Source of the DNA: Kitagawia praeruptora
Taxonomy: Eukaryota > Streptophyta > Magnoliopsida > Apiales > Apiaceae
DNA length: 64,000 bases
Direction of reading: 5' to 3'
Assembly (NCBI GenBank): GCA_037693485.1
Contig: CM075345.1
Span: 90,478,001-90,542,000 of the forward strand
The notes below the pieces were generated by a model. That model saw nothing but the letters and a program-made list of their open reading frames with translations, was not told where the DNA came from and searched no databases. The position numbers were made by a program, and so were the translations under genes. Each line of letters begins with the position of its first letter. Position 1 is the first letter of the stretch. Below, in pieces: positions 48,501 through 60,900 of this stretch.

Positions 48501-51312
48501 TCGACTGAGATAATACTCAAATAACATTTCTCGAAAGATTTCCAAGTAGTTGATACTTTTATGGAAATATAAATAATGTTTAATAATAACATTCCTCAAA
48601 ATGAATACTACTCTGTCGCTGGAATCCCTCCGGGTTTCCACGACTATCTATATATCACAAAATACCGACTCCCGGTCTTATATTTAAAGAATGAATATCA
48701 TACGCCCTTCACTAAGGGTCTTAACAAAACAATCCTGCTTATTACTGATAATTCATATCTAGTCTATAAGCCAATATCAATTCAGGGAACAAGCATATCA
48801 ATAGACTTGAAAGTAGGGATGCATGCTATGGCATATGTATACAACAATCATCATATATATTATCACAACAACAGTTCCAAGTATTGGAAACTTGCCTGGT
48901 AATCCTGTAGGGGTAGTGTGCCTCGTGTCAATCCAGTGATCTATAAATTGTCACAATAACCGAGGTCAATCACTTAACATTTCGAAAGGCTAAGTATAAC
49001 TTAACTTAGGTCGAATCACGTTTTCGAATTATCTCGTTATACACCTCTTAGTGTAACTCCCTTTATTATCACTATGACCCGACATTCAACCGCTACTAAG
49101 ACACGTTACTATACTTACACTTGGTATATACTTAAGTCATGTAAGTTTTAAGGTTGGTCATTTACGAACCAAGATTATACCTCGAGATTTATCGCCCGTT
49201 TTCTAAGTCATTTACCAAATTCATAACCAAGTATGCTTCTAAGGGTTCGTTCGCGTTTAACCTTGATTCGAACATTTTTATAAAATCGGAAAACGATCCC
49301 TTCGACATGTGGTTTTCTCTCACACCTTCCTTTTTACCTCTAGTATTTAATTATCAAGATTCGCCACTGATTTCGTAGTATTAAAGGAATCCAATTTCAG
49401 TTACGAACTTTCGTTTACGGTTTCGAACCACTTTTACGAATTTAACCATAACTCCTAAACCGTAAATCCATTTCACACGATCTTTATATCAAAATGAATC
49501 TTATAACATAATATATCTTGTATTGGTATAATATGAAACTGGACAGTGAGTTAAGGCTACTGTCAAACACGGTTTCTTAAGGTTTAACGAAAATCGGGCA
49601 TTACGACGGCTATAAATCGAACGTTCCAAAAATCGTAACATCAATACCAAGCCACACCGGGCATCCATACAACTCATATACATGATTATCAACTTAACAA
49701 GTCCAGAAGTTCATCACTTATTCATCATATGTATCATATTACTTAATCACTAAATTACTAGCAAACCATGCTTATAATCATCATCATAACCTTAACTACA
49801 CTAAACTATCAAGAACATGCTTAAATCTTCAAAACAAAAGCTAGGGTTTTGATGAGATATACCTTCCTTGGTGAGTGCTAGAGCCTTAATAAGCCTTGAA
49901 TAATCCTTGTACAACCTTAACTAAGCTTGATCTAACAAGAAACATCAAGGATATAATTAAAGATTTTCGGAGCTTCTAAAACCCATCTTAAAGATCATGA
50001 AAAACGAAGACCTTACCGAGGTTTTCTGGACATGACTTCTAAAGGAGAGTTGTAGAGCATCTAACCAGCTTTCCAAAAAGCTAAAGAACATGAAATTTCA
50101 TGGAGTAATGAAGGAGATATGGCCGTTTGAAAAATCATCACAGAAACTGTCAACAATCTGGACAGTTTGCTTCTTCAACTTGGGGAGGTGATTTGCCTAG
50201 GCTATACTACTTTTATTGCTATGAAATTTGGAGAGCATATTGCCCATGGAGTGGAGAGGTTGTGGTTCAAATTTGGTGATTGTATCATGGATAGATATGG
50301 AGATATGAAGTTTTTCTTCATCTATGGTTCTACTGGGCAGTTTGTAAGAAAAGAAAGAAATGGAGTTTGTTTGCTTGGTTCTTGATCAATAATGTGTAAT
50401 ACAAGTGATATACACTAATATCTAATGGATGCATCTTGTTTTGGCTAGGTGTCATGCTCTAATTGATCCTTTTTGGATTTCCTTATCCTTAGAAATTGCA
50501 TCCAAGTCCCTAACTCTTGTGTTCTTGCACTTAAGTCCTTGGTTAATTGCATTTTGGTGCAAGATATTTTGATAAAGTGATGATGTCATATTCCACTATC
50601 TATATTGGATGCATCCTTGGTTGCTTATACGTTTCTTTGTCCGGTTTTTGCTCAATCTGATTGATCGTTCGTAGGAATATCTCAAAGGTTTCTAGTTAGG
50701 GTTTTACCGAAAACCTTCTTAATAATTATAATACCATTCTCCATCTTTCTTAATATTTCTCGAATTTAAATTCCTTAAATCCCTTAAATAAATCCTCAAG
50801 TCTTGCAGTGTCCAGGGAAATCTCGGAGAAAATAAAAGTGCAATTTTTCTGAATCCGATGTCGTTTACATACACTTATTTCGCCCTGGATCATGAATACG
50901 AACTCAGAAATCCGTTCTGAATACTTCTATATAGCGTCGTCTAATAATATTCTTATTTCCACCAAAAACACTATTCATTCTTTATTCCATCTTTATTCCT
51001 TATATTTTTAAAAATGTCCTTGCTCTCTTTCGGGCATTCCTTAACCCTTTTACAGAACCACTGGACTAACAACAGATATTGATTTGGATGACACAAGAAT
51101 ATCTCCTTCCTCTTTGGAGTGCCATAGCTTATTTCTTAGGAGATAGATTATTCTAAACTAGGTTGTCAACCCACTGCATTCTTCATGACATATAATCATT
51201 TAAATCTATACCCATTCACATTCATTGTTAATACCTTGTAGTCGGAGTCACTGCTCATTCTTTCATCAATATATAAAAAGTTTTAATTCTACTGAAAATT
51301 CGGGTTCTTACA
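48501..51312 (+). other. Remainder of E, noncoding
   Basis: Short open frames at 48576, 49154 and 50167 have no recognisable domain. No polypurine tract or primer site found. Confidence 0.5.
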
Positions 51313-51317
51313 GTTAG

Positions 51318-53268
51318 GCATCTACTTCACAGTGCTTTAGACAATGTTATGTCTAATAAGGTGATTAACTGCACTACTGCAAAAGAAATCTGGGATGCAC
51401 TTGAGGTTAGGTGTCAAGGAACTGCTGCTATCAAGAAGAATAGAAGGAACATACTCACACAGGAGTATGAGCATTTTGAGGCAAAGTCTGAAGAAACCAT
51501 GACAGAAACATTTGATAGATTCTGTAAATTGCTCAATGATTTGTCATTTGGTAAATAAAGAGTATGATCTAGAAGACTCAAATCTCAAGTTTCTTCTGTC
51601 TCTACCTGAAAAGTGGGATGTGAAAACAACCACTATAAGAGATAACTATGATCTTGTTGATACTGAGATTGATGAAATCTATGGACTGCTCAAAACTCAT
51701 GAATTGGAAATGGAGCAAAGAAACAGAAGATCAAGCAAGAAGTTGAAGTCTGTTGCTCTTAAGGTTGAAGAGAAACCATTGAAGAAGAAAGCTAAGGGAA
51801 AGGCTTTGGTCATTCATTCTGAAAGTGAATCATCAAACTCTGATAATGATTCAAACACTTTTGAATCATCTGATTCTGAGGATGATGAAGAAGAAATGAG
51901 AAAGATGGCTGTTTTGATGGTAAAGACTTTCAAGAAGATGGGATTCAAGAACTTCAAGAAGGGAAGAAATTCACCAAGAATGATTCAAAGTTTGACATGA
52001 AGGATTTTAGCAAATCTAAGAGAAAGGATATCAAATCTGGGAAGAGAGACAAGTCTGAGATTCAATGCTACAAGTGCAAGGAGATGGGACACTATGCTCC
52101 TGAGTGCAAAAAGGGTAAAACTGAGAAGGCACTCTTCATTAAAGGAAGAGATTAGGCAGACACCTCTGACTCAGATGAGGATGTAAACTATGCTCTCATG
52201 GCTACAACTGTTGATGAAGCTGAAAACTCTGAAAACAAGGTACCCCTTACTACCTATGCTTATAACACTGATAATATAACTGAGTTGAGAATTTATCTTA
52301 AGGCTTTGCATATCAGTTATAGGGATCAGACTTTAGAGAATGAGAGGATCAAATGTGAGAATTCTGAACTAAAGGATAGAAACAAAATTGTTGAAGAAAA
52401 ACTTGAACACATGCAACAAGTTCAGAAAGAGAGAGATGATGCTGTTTATCTCGAACAGGAGTTGCTAGGAAAATATAAGCAACTAGAATCTGAGTTGGAG
52501 AAGAAAGATCACATAATTAAAACATGGACTCATTCTGGAAAAGACACTAATGAGGTTTTTCAATCAGACACTGTTGGTCTAGGTTATTCTGAGGAAGATG
52601 AACTTAGGTTTCAGAGTAAAGTCAAGATTAGACCACCACTTCAACCTAAGAAATTTGGAACATTTGTTAATGGAATAATTGAACCTAGGTTTGAAGGTGG
52701 TAAACAGACTGTCAAGAAAGAATCAGTAAAAAACAGTATTAAACAGGTTAATATTGGTTTAATGACAGATAAACAACTCAAGCATAAGCTTAAGGAGTTA
52801 AAATCTGTTAAGAAACAGAAAGTGTCTAGAAATAACAGAAATGGTAAAGTAGGCATTTCTCAGGGTAATTATCCAATGCTTGCTACTTTTGCTCCAAGAA
52901 AAACATGTCATAACTGTGGTAGTACTAACCATCTTGCTAGTTTTTGCAGGAAGAACAAAAACATTAATTCTTTACCTTCTAAGTCTGAAGTAAAGAAAGT
53001 TAATGCTAGAAATAGACCACAGACTTTGTGCAAACACTGTGGAAGTACTTGGCATTCAATTTATACTTAGAGAAATTATCATGCTATTTATTATAATTAC
53101 TATGAACCCAAACCAAATCTGAAATGGGTTAAAGTTAATTCTGCAAGTGTAAACACTGATAAAGTTAGCTTAAACTCTGATAATGTGAATTCCGCTGCAA
53201 AAGTTAACAGAATTAAGAAAGCCAAAGGATCCAAGCAAGTCTGGAACCTTAAAACTAATCATCAGTAA
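51318..53268 (+). pseudogene. gag: gag of C3, main part, two frameshifts and stops
   Basis: Continues from 45027. A one-base insertion near 51548 (CATTTGG against CATTGG in C2) and a second frameshift near 51960 break the frame. The knuckle CYKCKEMGHYAPEC lies at 52068-52110, followed by TAG at 52153-52155, the same codon as in C2. From 52198 the frame is open for 290 codons, with a coiled coil, a second knuckle CHNCGSTNHLASFC and a third CKHCGSTWHSIYT where Cys is replaced by TAG (53068). It closes at TAA 53266-53268. Confidence 0.85.
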
Positions 53269-53278
53269 ATATTTGTGA

Positions 53279-55068
53279 TTGCAGGGCATCAGGGAGAGTA
53301 CCCTTGTCGTGGACAGTAGATGTTCAGGACACATGACTGGAAATAAAGCCCTACTATCAGAGTATGTGGAGAAGGCTGGCCCAAAAGTTTCCTATGGAGA
53401 TGGCAACATAGGACATACTCTGGGATATGGCAATATCAATCTTGGAAGTGTCATCATCACAAATGTAGCTCTGGTTCCAGGACTCAAGCATGATTTGCTA
53501 TCTGTGAGTCAAATCTGTGACAGAGGATATCATATAGATTTTTAGCCTGAATACTGCGAAGTCATCAGTAAATCAACAGAGAAGGTTGCTTTAGTTGGAA
53601 ACAGACATAGCAACATCTATGAGATAAAGTTGTCAACAAACTCTGATGGTAAAGCAGTGTGTCTGTCAACAAGAATGTCCAGTGAAGAGAGTTGGAAGTG
53701 GCACAAGAAACTCTCTCATTTGAATCTAAACAACATCAATGAGCTGATTAGAAAGAATCTTGTTAGAGGGCTCCCAAAATCTTTATTGAATATTGATGGC
53801 CTATGTGATTTTTGTCAAAAGGCCAAACAAAGGAAGTCATCTTTCAAGAGCAAATCTGAATCTTCAATTGTTGATCCTTATCATCTTCTACATGTTGATC
53901 TTTTTGGTCCAGTAAATGTGATGTCTATTGGAAGGAAGAAATATGCTCTGGTCATAGTTGATGAACACACCAGATATACATGGGTGTATTTTCTAGCAAA
54001 GAAGGATGAAACTGCATTTACTCTGATGGAGCATGTAAAGCAATTGGACAAAGAATCAAAACACAAAGTCAAGATAATCAGAAGTGATAATGGAACTGAA
54101 TTCAGAAATGCAACAATGGAAGAATTCTGCAAAGACAGAGGAGTTAAGCAAGAGTTTTCTACACCTGGTACACCACAACAAAATGGTGTAGTTGAAAGAA
54201 AGAACAGAACCTTGATAGAAGCTGCCAGAACTATGCTTGATGAAGCAAAGTTGCCAACCTACTTCTGGGCAGAGGCTGTTCAAACTGCCTATTTTGCTTA
54301 GAATGCCACTTTGATAAACAAGCATGGAAAAACACCATATGAAATGGTGAGGGAAAAGAAGCCAAATCTGAAATATTTTCATATTTTTGGATGCAAGTGC
54401 TTTGTGCTGAAAACTCATCCTGAACAGTTGACAAAATTTGATTTAAAAGCTGATGAAGGAATTTTTGTTGGCTATCCACTGTCAACTAAGGCATTCAGAG
54501 TTAATAATTTGAGAACCAAAGTGATCATGGAGTCTATTCATGTGTCATTTGATGACAAGAAAATAACTGGACTTGATGAAGTAGATGAACATGATCAACT
54601 GCACTTTGAAAATGAAGAATTATTCTCTGATGACGTAAACTCTGATAAGGCTGAACTGACAAACTTTGTTGAGCTAAACTCTGAGCCTCTACTGGTAAAT
54701 ACTGAAGAGACTACTCAGTCACATACTAGGGAAGAACCAGTTGAGGGGGAGAATGAAGAATCACTTCAAAGTGATGACTCAAAATCTAATAATGAGTCAA
54801 CTGAAAATTCTGGGTCAACCTCTGATAACTCATACTCTGAGCAGTCCAATTCAGGTGGAGCTTCAGAGAATGAAGAAAGACATCAAGAAAGCCAGGAGAC
54901 AATTGATCGAGAGGGAGGATCAAACTCTGAGAGAAGTCATTTGCCTTCAGCTAGGAAATGGACCAAATCTCACACACCTGATTTGATTATGGGTGATCCA
55001 GATGCAAAAGTAAGGACAAGAAGTGCAACAACAAATGAATGTCTGTTTCATGCATTCTTGTCACAAAC
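53279..55068 (+). pseudogene. pol: pol of C3: protease and integrase, truncated by C4
   Basis: One frame with TAG at 53543 and 54299. Protease motif is DSR instead of DSG (codon 53318-53320 AGA), which should abolish activity. Integrase has HKKLSHLN...CDFCQKAKQ, HVDLFG, RSDNGTEF and GVVERKNRT. The Ser/Asn/Glu linker follows; the frame ends in FHAFLSQ where the C4 LTR starts at 55069. RT and RNase H are not in the window. Confidence 0.85.
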
Positions 55069-55569
55069 TGTTAGATATTGATTCAAGTGATGATCAGGAT
55101 CTGGGCATTACTGATCAGATACTGATGCTGACGTCATCAGTAATACAACGTCAGTATTGGACTATCATCAGGATTAGAAGCTGGTCAGTATTTCGTGAAG
55201 ATTCTCATCAGACCAGAGATCAAGGAAGATTGATATGTCGGTTCCTAGATTGTAGGAATGCAGCTATCATACAAGATATGCATTCAGAGATATATGTAAT
55301 TGATTTAGAATATCTTGTAATTGATAGTGTAACTGTGTACTCTATATAAACACAGTTTAGGTTTTACATTAATGTAATCGCTTACACGATTTATCTTGTA
55401 ACCTAGCAGCTCTTAAGAACATAAGGATTTCTTAAGAGAGTTTTGTAACAGTTTTATATCAGAATTAATAAAGCTGTTATTGATTCATACTTGTGTTATT
55501 TGTTAAAGTCGAAAATCTTATACAATTGTATTCAATCCCCCTTCTACAATTGTTATTTACTGGGCAACA
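55069..55569 (+). repeat. 5' LTR of C4
   Basis: TGTTAGATATTGATTC to CTGGGCAACA, 501 bp. TATA box CTATATAAAC near 55343. Dense ATCAG/CTGAT words at 55090-55200. Confidence 0.9.
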
Positions 55570-55571
55570 AT

Positions 55572-55583
55572 TGGTATCAGAGC
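55572..55583 (+). promoter_or_regulatory. Primer-binding site of C4
   Basis: TGGTATCAGAGC two bases after the LTR, complementary to initiator Met-tRNA. Confidence 0.9.
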
Positions 55584-55618
55584 GAAACTGATTAATATTA
55601 ATCAGAAACGATCTTAAG

Positions 55619-57931
55619 ATGTCGACAAGCAAGTATGAAAGCATCAAAATTCCAATTCTCAAGAAAACTGAGTATCCAACATGGAAAGTGAAAATGATGA
55701 TGTATCTGGAAGCAACTGATCCTGACTATCTTGACAGGATCAATGATGGACCATTTCTTCCAACAAGACTAGTTGCAAGAACAGAGACTGTTGCTGAACA
55801 CTATGTCATTAAGGCAAAGAGTGAGTGGACGACAGAGGAAAAGGCTCAAGTACTCAAAGATGCAAAGGTAAAAAATATTTTGCATAACAGTCTTGATAAT
55901 GTCATGTCTAACAAGGTAATCGCATGCAAAACTGCAAAGGAAATTTGGGATACTTTGGAAACTCAATGCCAAGGTACTGAATCTATCAAAAGAAACAGAA
56001 GGGCTCTGTTGATTCAGGAGTATGAGCAGTTCGATGCTAAATCTGATGAAAGCCTTACTGATATGTATGATAGATTCTTAACTCTACTGAACAATCTATC
56101 ACTAGTTGGCAAAGAGTATGATCCAGAGGACTCAAATACCAAGTTTCTCAGAGCTCTAACTGAGGAGTGGGATACTCAAGCTTCAATCATAAGGCATCAA
56201 TATGATTTGAAGATGCTGTCTCTTGATGAAGTCTATGGGATGCTAAGAACTCATGATCTTGAGGTTCAACAGAGGAAGAACAAGAAAAATGTCAAAGCAA
56301 AAGCTGTTGGTTTGAATGTTGAATCAAAATCAAAGGGAAAAGCTGAGGAGGTTTCTAACAGAAAGAGTAGAGTGGAAGAGTCAATTCCTAATGACTCATC
56401 ATCAGATACTGATACTGAGTCTGATCCTGATACTGATGATGACTCTACTGATTCTGATATGATGGAAATGGTTGCTATGATAGTCAAGGGCTTCAAAAAG
56501 ATGAAGTTCAGAAAGGCTAGGAAGCAAGGGAAATTTCAGAAGAAAACCTTCAATGCTGACAAAGACAGGTACAAGAAGAAAGAAGGTAAAAGCAGCAAAT
56601 TTGACAAGTCAAAAATCAGATGCTATAACTGTGATGGAATGGGTCATTTTGCAACTGAGTGCAAGAAGACCAAAACCAAAGCTCTCATTTCTTCAAGCAA
56701 GGATTGGATGGACTCATCATCTGACTCTGAAGAAGAAAAAGTGAATTATGCTTTGATGGGTAAAACTGATGAGACTTCTGCTGATGAAAATAAGGTATCT
56801 GAAGTTTTGTTTGATTTTGATACTAATAATGTCTCTGAGCTAAGATCTTTTTTAAAATCTTTGCATATTAGTTTTAGGAGTCAATCTCTTGAAAATACTA
56901 GAATAAAATCTGAAATGGCAGAGGTTGTTAAGAGAAATGATCATCTAGAAGCTGAGTTAATTTTCTTGCAGGAAGTTCAAGCAGAATGTGATAATGCTAA
57001 ACACATGAAACTTGAAACAGAGTTTAAATGTAATGAACTTGAAATTCAACTTAAAGAGGCAAATGAAAAACTCAGAACCTGGACACATTCTGGTACAAAA
57101 ACTCATGAAATTATTACTGATAAAAACTGGAAAGAGTGTCTAGGTTATAAGCCAGAGAATGAGAAAAAGGACAAAGAAAAGATTGTTTCATCTAATCCAG
57201 GAAGAAAAGTTGATGACTCAACAAATCCAAAAACCTACAGATATGTTACAGACAGTACTAAAACCAAATTAAAACCTGTTAATTATGTGTATCCAGAAAT
57301 TCCCAAATCTACTTCAGAAAAGGGATCTACTTCTACACAACATTCTGAGTCTAGAACTGTCAAAAACAAAAATGTAGGTCTTTTGTCCAAGAAACAATTA
57401 AGGGATAGAATCTATGATGTAACAGATAGGAAGAGAGTTCCAACTGTCAAAAGGAACAGGAATGGTAAAGTTGGGATAAACAAGGAGAATAATTATAAGT
57501 ATATTCCAAATGCACCAAGAAAAGTATGCTTTAACTGTGGTAATTCTAATCATCTTGCTATTGATTGCAGGAGGAGTAAAAAGAAGCCAACTGTAGTTCC
57601 TAAGTCTGACATTAGGAATAAATCAGTATTCTATAAACCACAGAATCCTTGTTTCTATTGTGGCAGTAAATGGCATTCTATTTATACATGTGAAGAATAC
57701 CATAATTTGTACTATAATTATTATGAGCCTTTGCCTAAGTTCAATAAAAGTGCAAATTTTGGAAAAACAAAGAACTTGAATACTAATCATGCATCTGTTA
57801 AGAAAAAGATTAATTCTGATGGAGTTAATCTTGATGAAGGTGTCTTTACAAGAAAATCTTCTGCTGCTAAAAATGTTAAATTGCATGAAAAGAGAACCCA
57901 ACAAGTGTGGGTTCTTAAAAATTCTAACTGA
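55619..57931 (+). CDS. gag: Gag polyprotein of C4, intact, 770 residues
   Basis: Forms the virus-like particle shell and binds element RNA. Residues 1-60 carry the YPTWKVKMMMYLEATDPDYL start of copia gag; about 85-230 form the UBN2-type capsid domain (VMSNKVIACKTAKEIWDTLE). A Ser/Asp linker (260-290, SSSDTDTESDPDTDDDS) and a basic stretch precede a first CCHC knuckle, CYNCDGMGHFATEC, at residue 335. About 385-490 is predicted coiled coil. Two more knuckles, CFNCGNSNHLAIDC at 637 and CFYCGSKWHSIYTC at 678, lie near the end. ATG at 55619 lies 36 bases after the primer site. Much longer than simple copia Gag but normal for Sireviruses. It ends at TGA 57929, outside the pol frame. Confidence 0.9.
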   Translation: MSTSKYESIKIPILKKTEYPTWKVKMMMYLEATDPDYLDRINDGPFLPTRLVARTETVAEHYVIKAKSEWTTEEKAQVLKDAKVKNILHNSLDNVMSNKVIACKTAKEIWDTLETQCQGTESIKRNRRALLIQEYEQFDAKSDESLTDMYDRFLTLLNNLSLVGKEYDPEDSNTKFLRALTEEWDTQASIIRHQYDLKMLSLDEVYGMLRTHDLEVQQRKNKKNVKAKAVGLNVESKSKGKAEEVSNRKSRVEESIPNDSSSDTDTESDPDTDDDSTDSDMMEMVAMIVKGFKKMKFRKARKQGKFQKKTFNADKDRYKKKEGKSSKFDKSKIRCYNCDGMGHFATECKKTKTKALISSSKDWMDSSSDSEEEKVNYALMGKTDETSADENKVSEVLFDFDTNNVSELRSFLKSLHISFRSQSLENTRIKSEMAEVVKRNDHLEAELIFLQEVQAECDNAKHMKLETEFKCNELEIQLKEANEKLRTWTHSGTKTHEIITDKNWKECLGYKPENEKKDKEKIVSSNPGRKVDDSTNPKTYRYVTDSTKTKLKPVNYVYPEIPKSTSEKGSTSTQHSESRTVKNKNVGLLSKKQLRDRIYDVTDRKRVPTVKRNRNGKVGINKENNYKYIPNAPRKVCFNCGNSNHLAIDCRRSKKKPTVVPKSDIRNKSVFYKPQNPCFYCGSKWHSIYTCEEYHNLYYNYYEPLPKFNKSANFGKTKNLNTNHASVKKKINSDGVNLDEGVFTRKSSAAKNVKLHEKRTQQVWVLKNSN

Positions 57932-57960
57932 GTTCTTTGTGATTCTGATTGCAGGGTAAA
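57932..57960 (+). promoter_or_regulatory. gag/pol junction of C4 with acceptor-like TTGCAG|GG
   Basis: Gag closes at 57931; the pol frame is closed by TGA at 57946-57948 and opens at once with TTGCAGGG. The same TGATTG(C/T)AG|GG stands at 53276-53284 in C3 and in C2 (minus strand, near 36500). There is no overlap in which a ribosomal frameshift could link the two frames. Confidence 0.55.
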
Positions 57961-60900
57961 AAGAAAAATGTGTTAGTCATGGATAGTGGATGCTCTGTGC
58001 ACATGACTGGAGACAAAACCTTGCTATCAGAATTTGAGGAGAAGGCTGGCCCAATTGTGTCTTATGGAGATGGCAACATTGGACAAACTTTGGGATATGG
58101 CAGTATTGTAATTGGAAATGTCATCATTGAAAAAGTAGCTCTGGTGAAAGGACTCAAGCACAATCTGTAAAGTGTTAGTCAAATCACAGACAGAGGTTAT
58201 CGTGTCAATTTCAATGATACTCATTTTGAAGTTATCAGCAAATCTTCAGGAAAGGTTGCATTAACAGGTCAAAGACATGGTAACATTTATGAAGCCAACA
58301 TTCACACCAATACTGAAAATCCAACTACATGCCTCATTAGTAAAGCTTCTGTAGATGAAAGTTGGAATTGGCATAAGAAGCTTTCTCATCTCAACTTCAA
58401 CAACATAAATGAGTTGGTTAAGAAAGACTTGGTAAGAGGATTACCAAAGGCTCTATATACTCCTGATGGACTCTGTGATGCTTGTCAGAAGGCTAAACAG
58501 AGAAGGACATCATTCAAGAGTAAATCTGAATCCTCAATTGATGAACCATATCACATGCTTCACCTTGACTTGTTTGGACTAGTGAATATTATGTCCATCA
58601 GTAAGAAAAGGTATACTCTAGTCATTGTTGATGAATATACTAGATTTACCTGGGTTTATTTTCTTCACAGAAAAGATGAAACTGCTGAAATACTGCCGGA
58701 CCATGTGAGACTTATCGAAACTGGCACAAAATACAAAGTCAAGATTCTGAGAAGTGATAATGGGACTGAATTCAAGAATTCAGCAATGGAAGAGTTCTGC
58801 AAATACAAAGGAATAGTTCAACAATTTTCTGCTCCTGGCACACCTCAGCAAAATGGAGTAGTTGAAAGAAAGAACAGGACTCTTATTGAAGCTGGTAGAA
58901 CTATGTTGGAGGAAGCTAAACTACCTACATATTTCTGGGCAGAAGCAGTCAACACAGCATGCTACACTCAGAACATCACTCTAATCAACAGACATGGTGT
59001 AACTCCTTATCAGATGATTAAGGAAAAGAAGCCAAGTTTGAAGCATTTACATGTGTTTGGCTGCAAGTGCTTTGTTCTAAGACCTCATCCAGAATAACTA
59101 GGAAAATTTGAGACAAAAGCTGATGAGGCCATCTTTATTGGCTATCCAACAACAAGAGCCTTTAAAGTCTACAATCTAAGAACAAAGACAGTCATGAAGT
59201 CTATTAATGTATCTTTTGATGATAGAAAGATAACAGGCATAAAAGAAGACTCTCATGATAGTTTGATTTTTGCAAATGAAGCTACCAAGAATTCTGATGA
59301 AGTCATGTCAGATACTGATACTCTGTCAGATCCTGACGATCAATCAATTCCTGATCGAACACCTGTTACTGATGATGACTCAAATAATGCAAATGTTGAG
59401 GGGGAGCAAGAGCGAGACATCACCAGTACTGATACAACTCAAACATCAAGTAGAGACTCATCAGAAACAGATTTAAGTGACAATCCTGACAGTATATCAG
59501 AAGGAGATAGCACTATCTCAGGGGGAGCTTCTAGCAATTCTAGTTCTTTTGAAGAAAACACCAATCCAGGGGGAGCATCCAGTTCAAGAAATGACTTACC
59601 ATCAGCAAGGAAATGGACTAAAAGTCATACTCCTGATTTAATCATTGGGAATCCTGAAGCAGGTGTTAAGACAAGAAGTGCAACACAAAATGAATGCTTA
59701 TATAATAACTTTCTGTCAAAGGAGGAACCTAAGAAAGTTGAAGATGCACTTAAGGATGCTGATTGGGTGACAGCAATGCAAGAAGAACTGAATGAGTTTG
59801 AAAGAAATGAAGTCTGGAAACTAGTACCAAGGCCCAAGGGTAGGTCTATCGTAGGTACAAAGTGGGTATTCAGAAACAAGACTGATTCAGATGGCACAAT
59901 TGTGAGGAATAAAGCAAGACTAGTAGCAAAGGGGTATTCTCAACAGGAAGGAATAGATTATGATGAGACTTTTGCTCCTGTTGCAAGACTAGAGGCCATC
60001 AGAATTTTTCTGGCATATGCAGCCCACAAGAAGTTCAAAGTATTCCAGATGGATGTAAAAAGTGCATTTCTCAATGGAGAACTGGAAGAGGAGGTATATG
60101 TTGAGCAACCTCCTGGCTTCATTGATTCCAAATATCCAGATCATGTCTATAGACTTGATAAAGCACTTTATGGACTAAAGCAAGCTCCAAGAGCCTGGTA
60201 TGAAACCCTAGCTCAATTCTTACTGGAAAGTGGATTCAATAGAGGTACAATTGATAAAACCTTGTTTTATTTGAATCATGGTAAGGATTTGCTGTTAGTT
60301 TAAATATATGTTGATGATATCATTTTTGGGTCAACTAACACTAAGCTGTGTGAGAAGTTTTCAAAGCTAATGCAGTCTAGATATCAAATGAGCATGATGG
60401 GAGAAATGAGCTATTTCTTAGGTCTGCAAGTTAAACAGACTGATGATGGGATTTTTATCAATCAGTCAAAGTACACAAAGAATTTACTAAAAAGGTTTAA
60501 CATGCAAGACAGCTCTACAGCTTCAACTCCTATAGCTACAGCTACAAAACTTGATCCTGATCAAGGAACTGAAGTAGATGTAACCAACTACAGAGGAATG
60601 ATTGGCTCACTCTTATATCTAACTGCTAGCAGACCAGATATCATGTATGCAACCTGTCTATGTGCAAGATTTCAAGCAAATCCCAAGGAACTACATCTCA
60701 TTGCAGTGAAAAGGATTTTCAGATATCTTAAGGGCACTTTCTATCTTGGCCTTTGGTATGCTAGAGAATCAGACTTTAGTTTATGTGGTTATTCAGATGC
60801 TGATTTTGCAGGATGCAAAATAGACAGGAAAAGTACTTCCGGCAGTTGTCAGTTTCTTGGAGGAAGACTAGTTTCTTGGTTTAGTAAAAAGCAAAAGTCT

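Larger units (their letters stand above)
45028..51312 (+). mobile_element. E: long LTR-like element without coding capacity
   Basis: TGTAACACCCCCAGATCC to GGGTTCTTACA, flanked by GTTAG at 45023-45027 and 51313-51317. Without the nested insertion (45727-47107) it is about 4.9 kb. No gag or pol text, primer site or second LTR is seen, so a very long solo LTR is the simplest reading; chromovirus (Tekay/Del-type) LTRs reach this size. Related to E1 (2791-3796). Confidence 0.8.
44126..55068 (+). mobile_element. C3: plus-strand Sirevirus-like copia element, split by E
   Basis: 5' LTR 44126-44669, primer site, gag (44732-45027 and 51318-53268), pol 53279-55068, where C4 begins. Same family as C2, into whose gag it appears to be inserted (TTATC at 44121-44125 as one half of the duplication). 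The 3' half would lie beyond C4. Confidence 0.85.

Noticed and set aside
48576..48902. 108-codon frame in E
   Set aside because: No recognisable family, low-complexity surroundings, no relative in the window to test conservation.
50167..50385. 72-codon frame in E with Phe/Gly-rich text
   Set aside because: No domain, weak coding pattern, within a noncoding LTR-like element.
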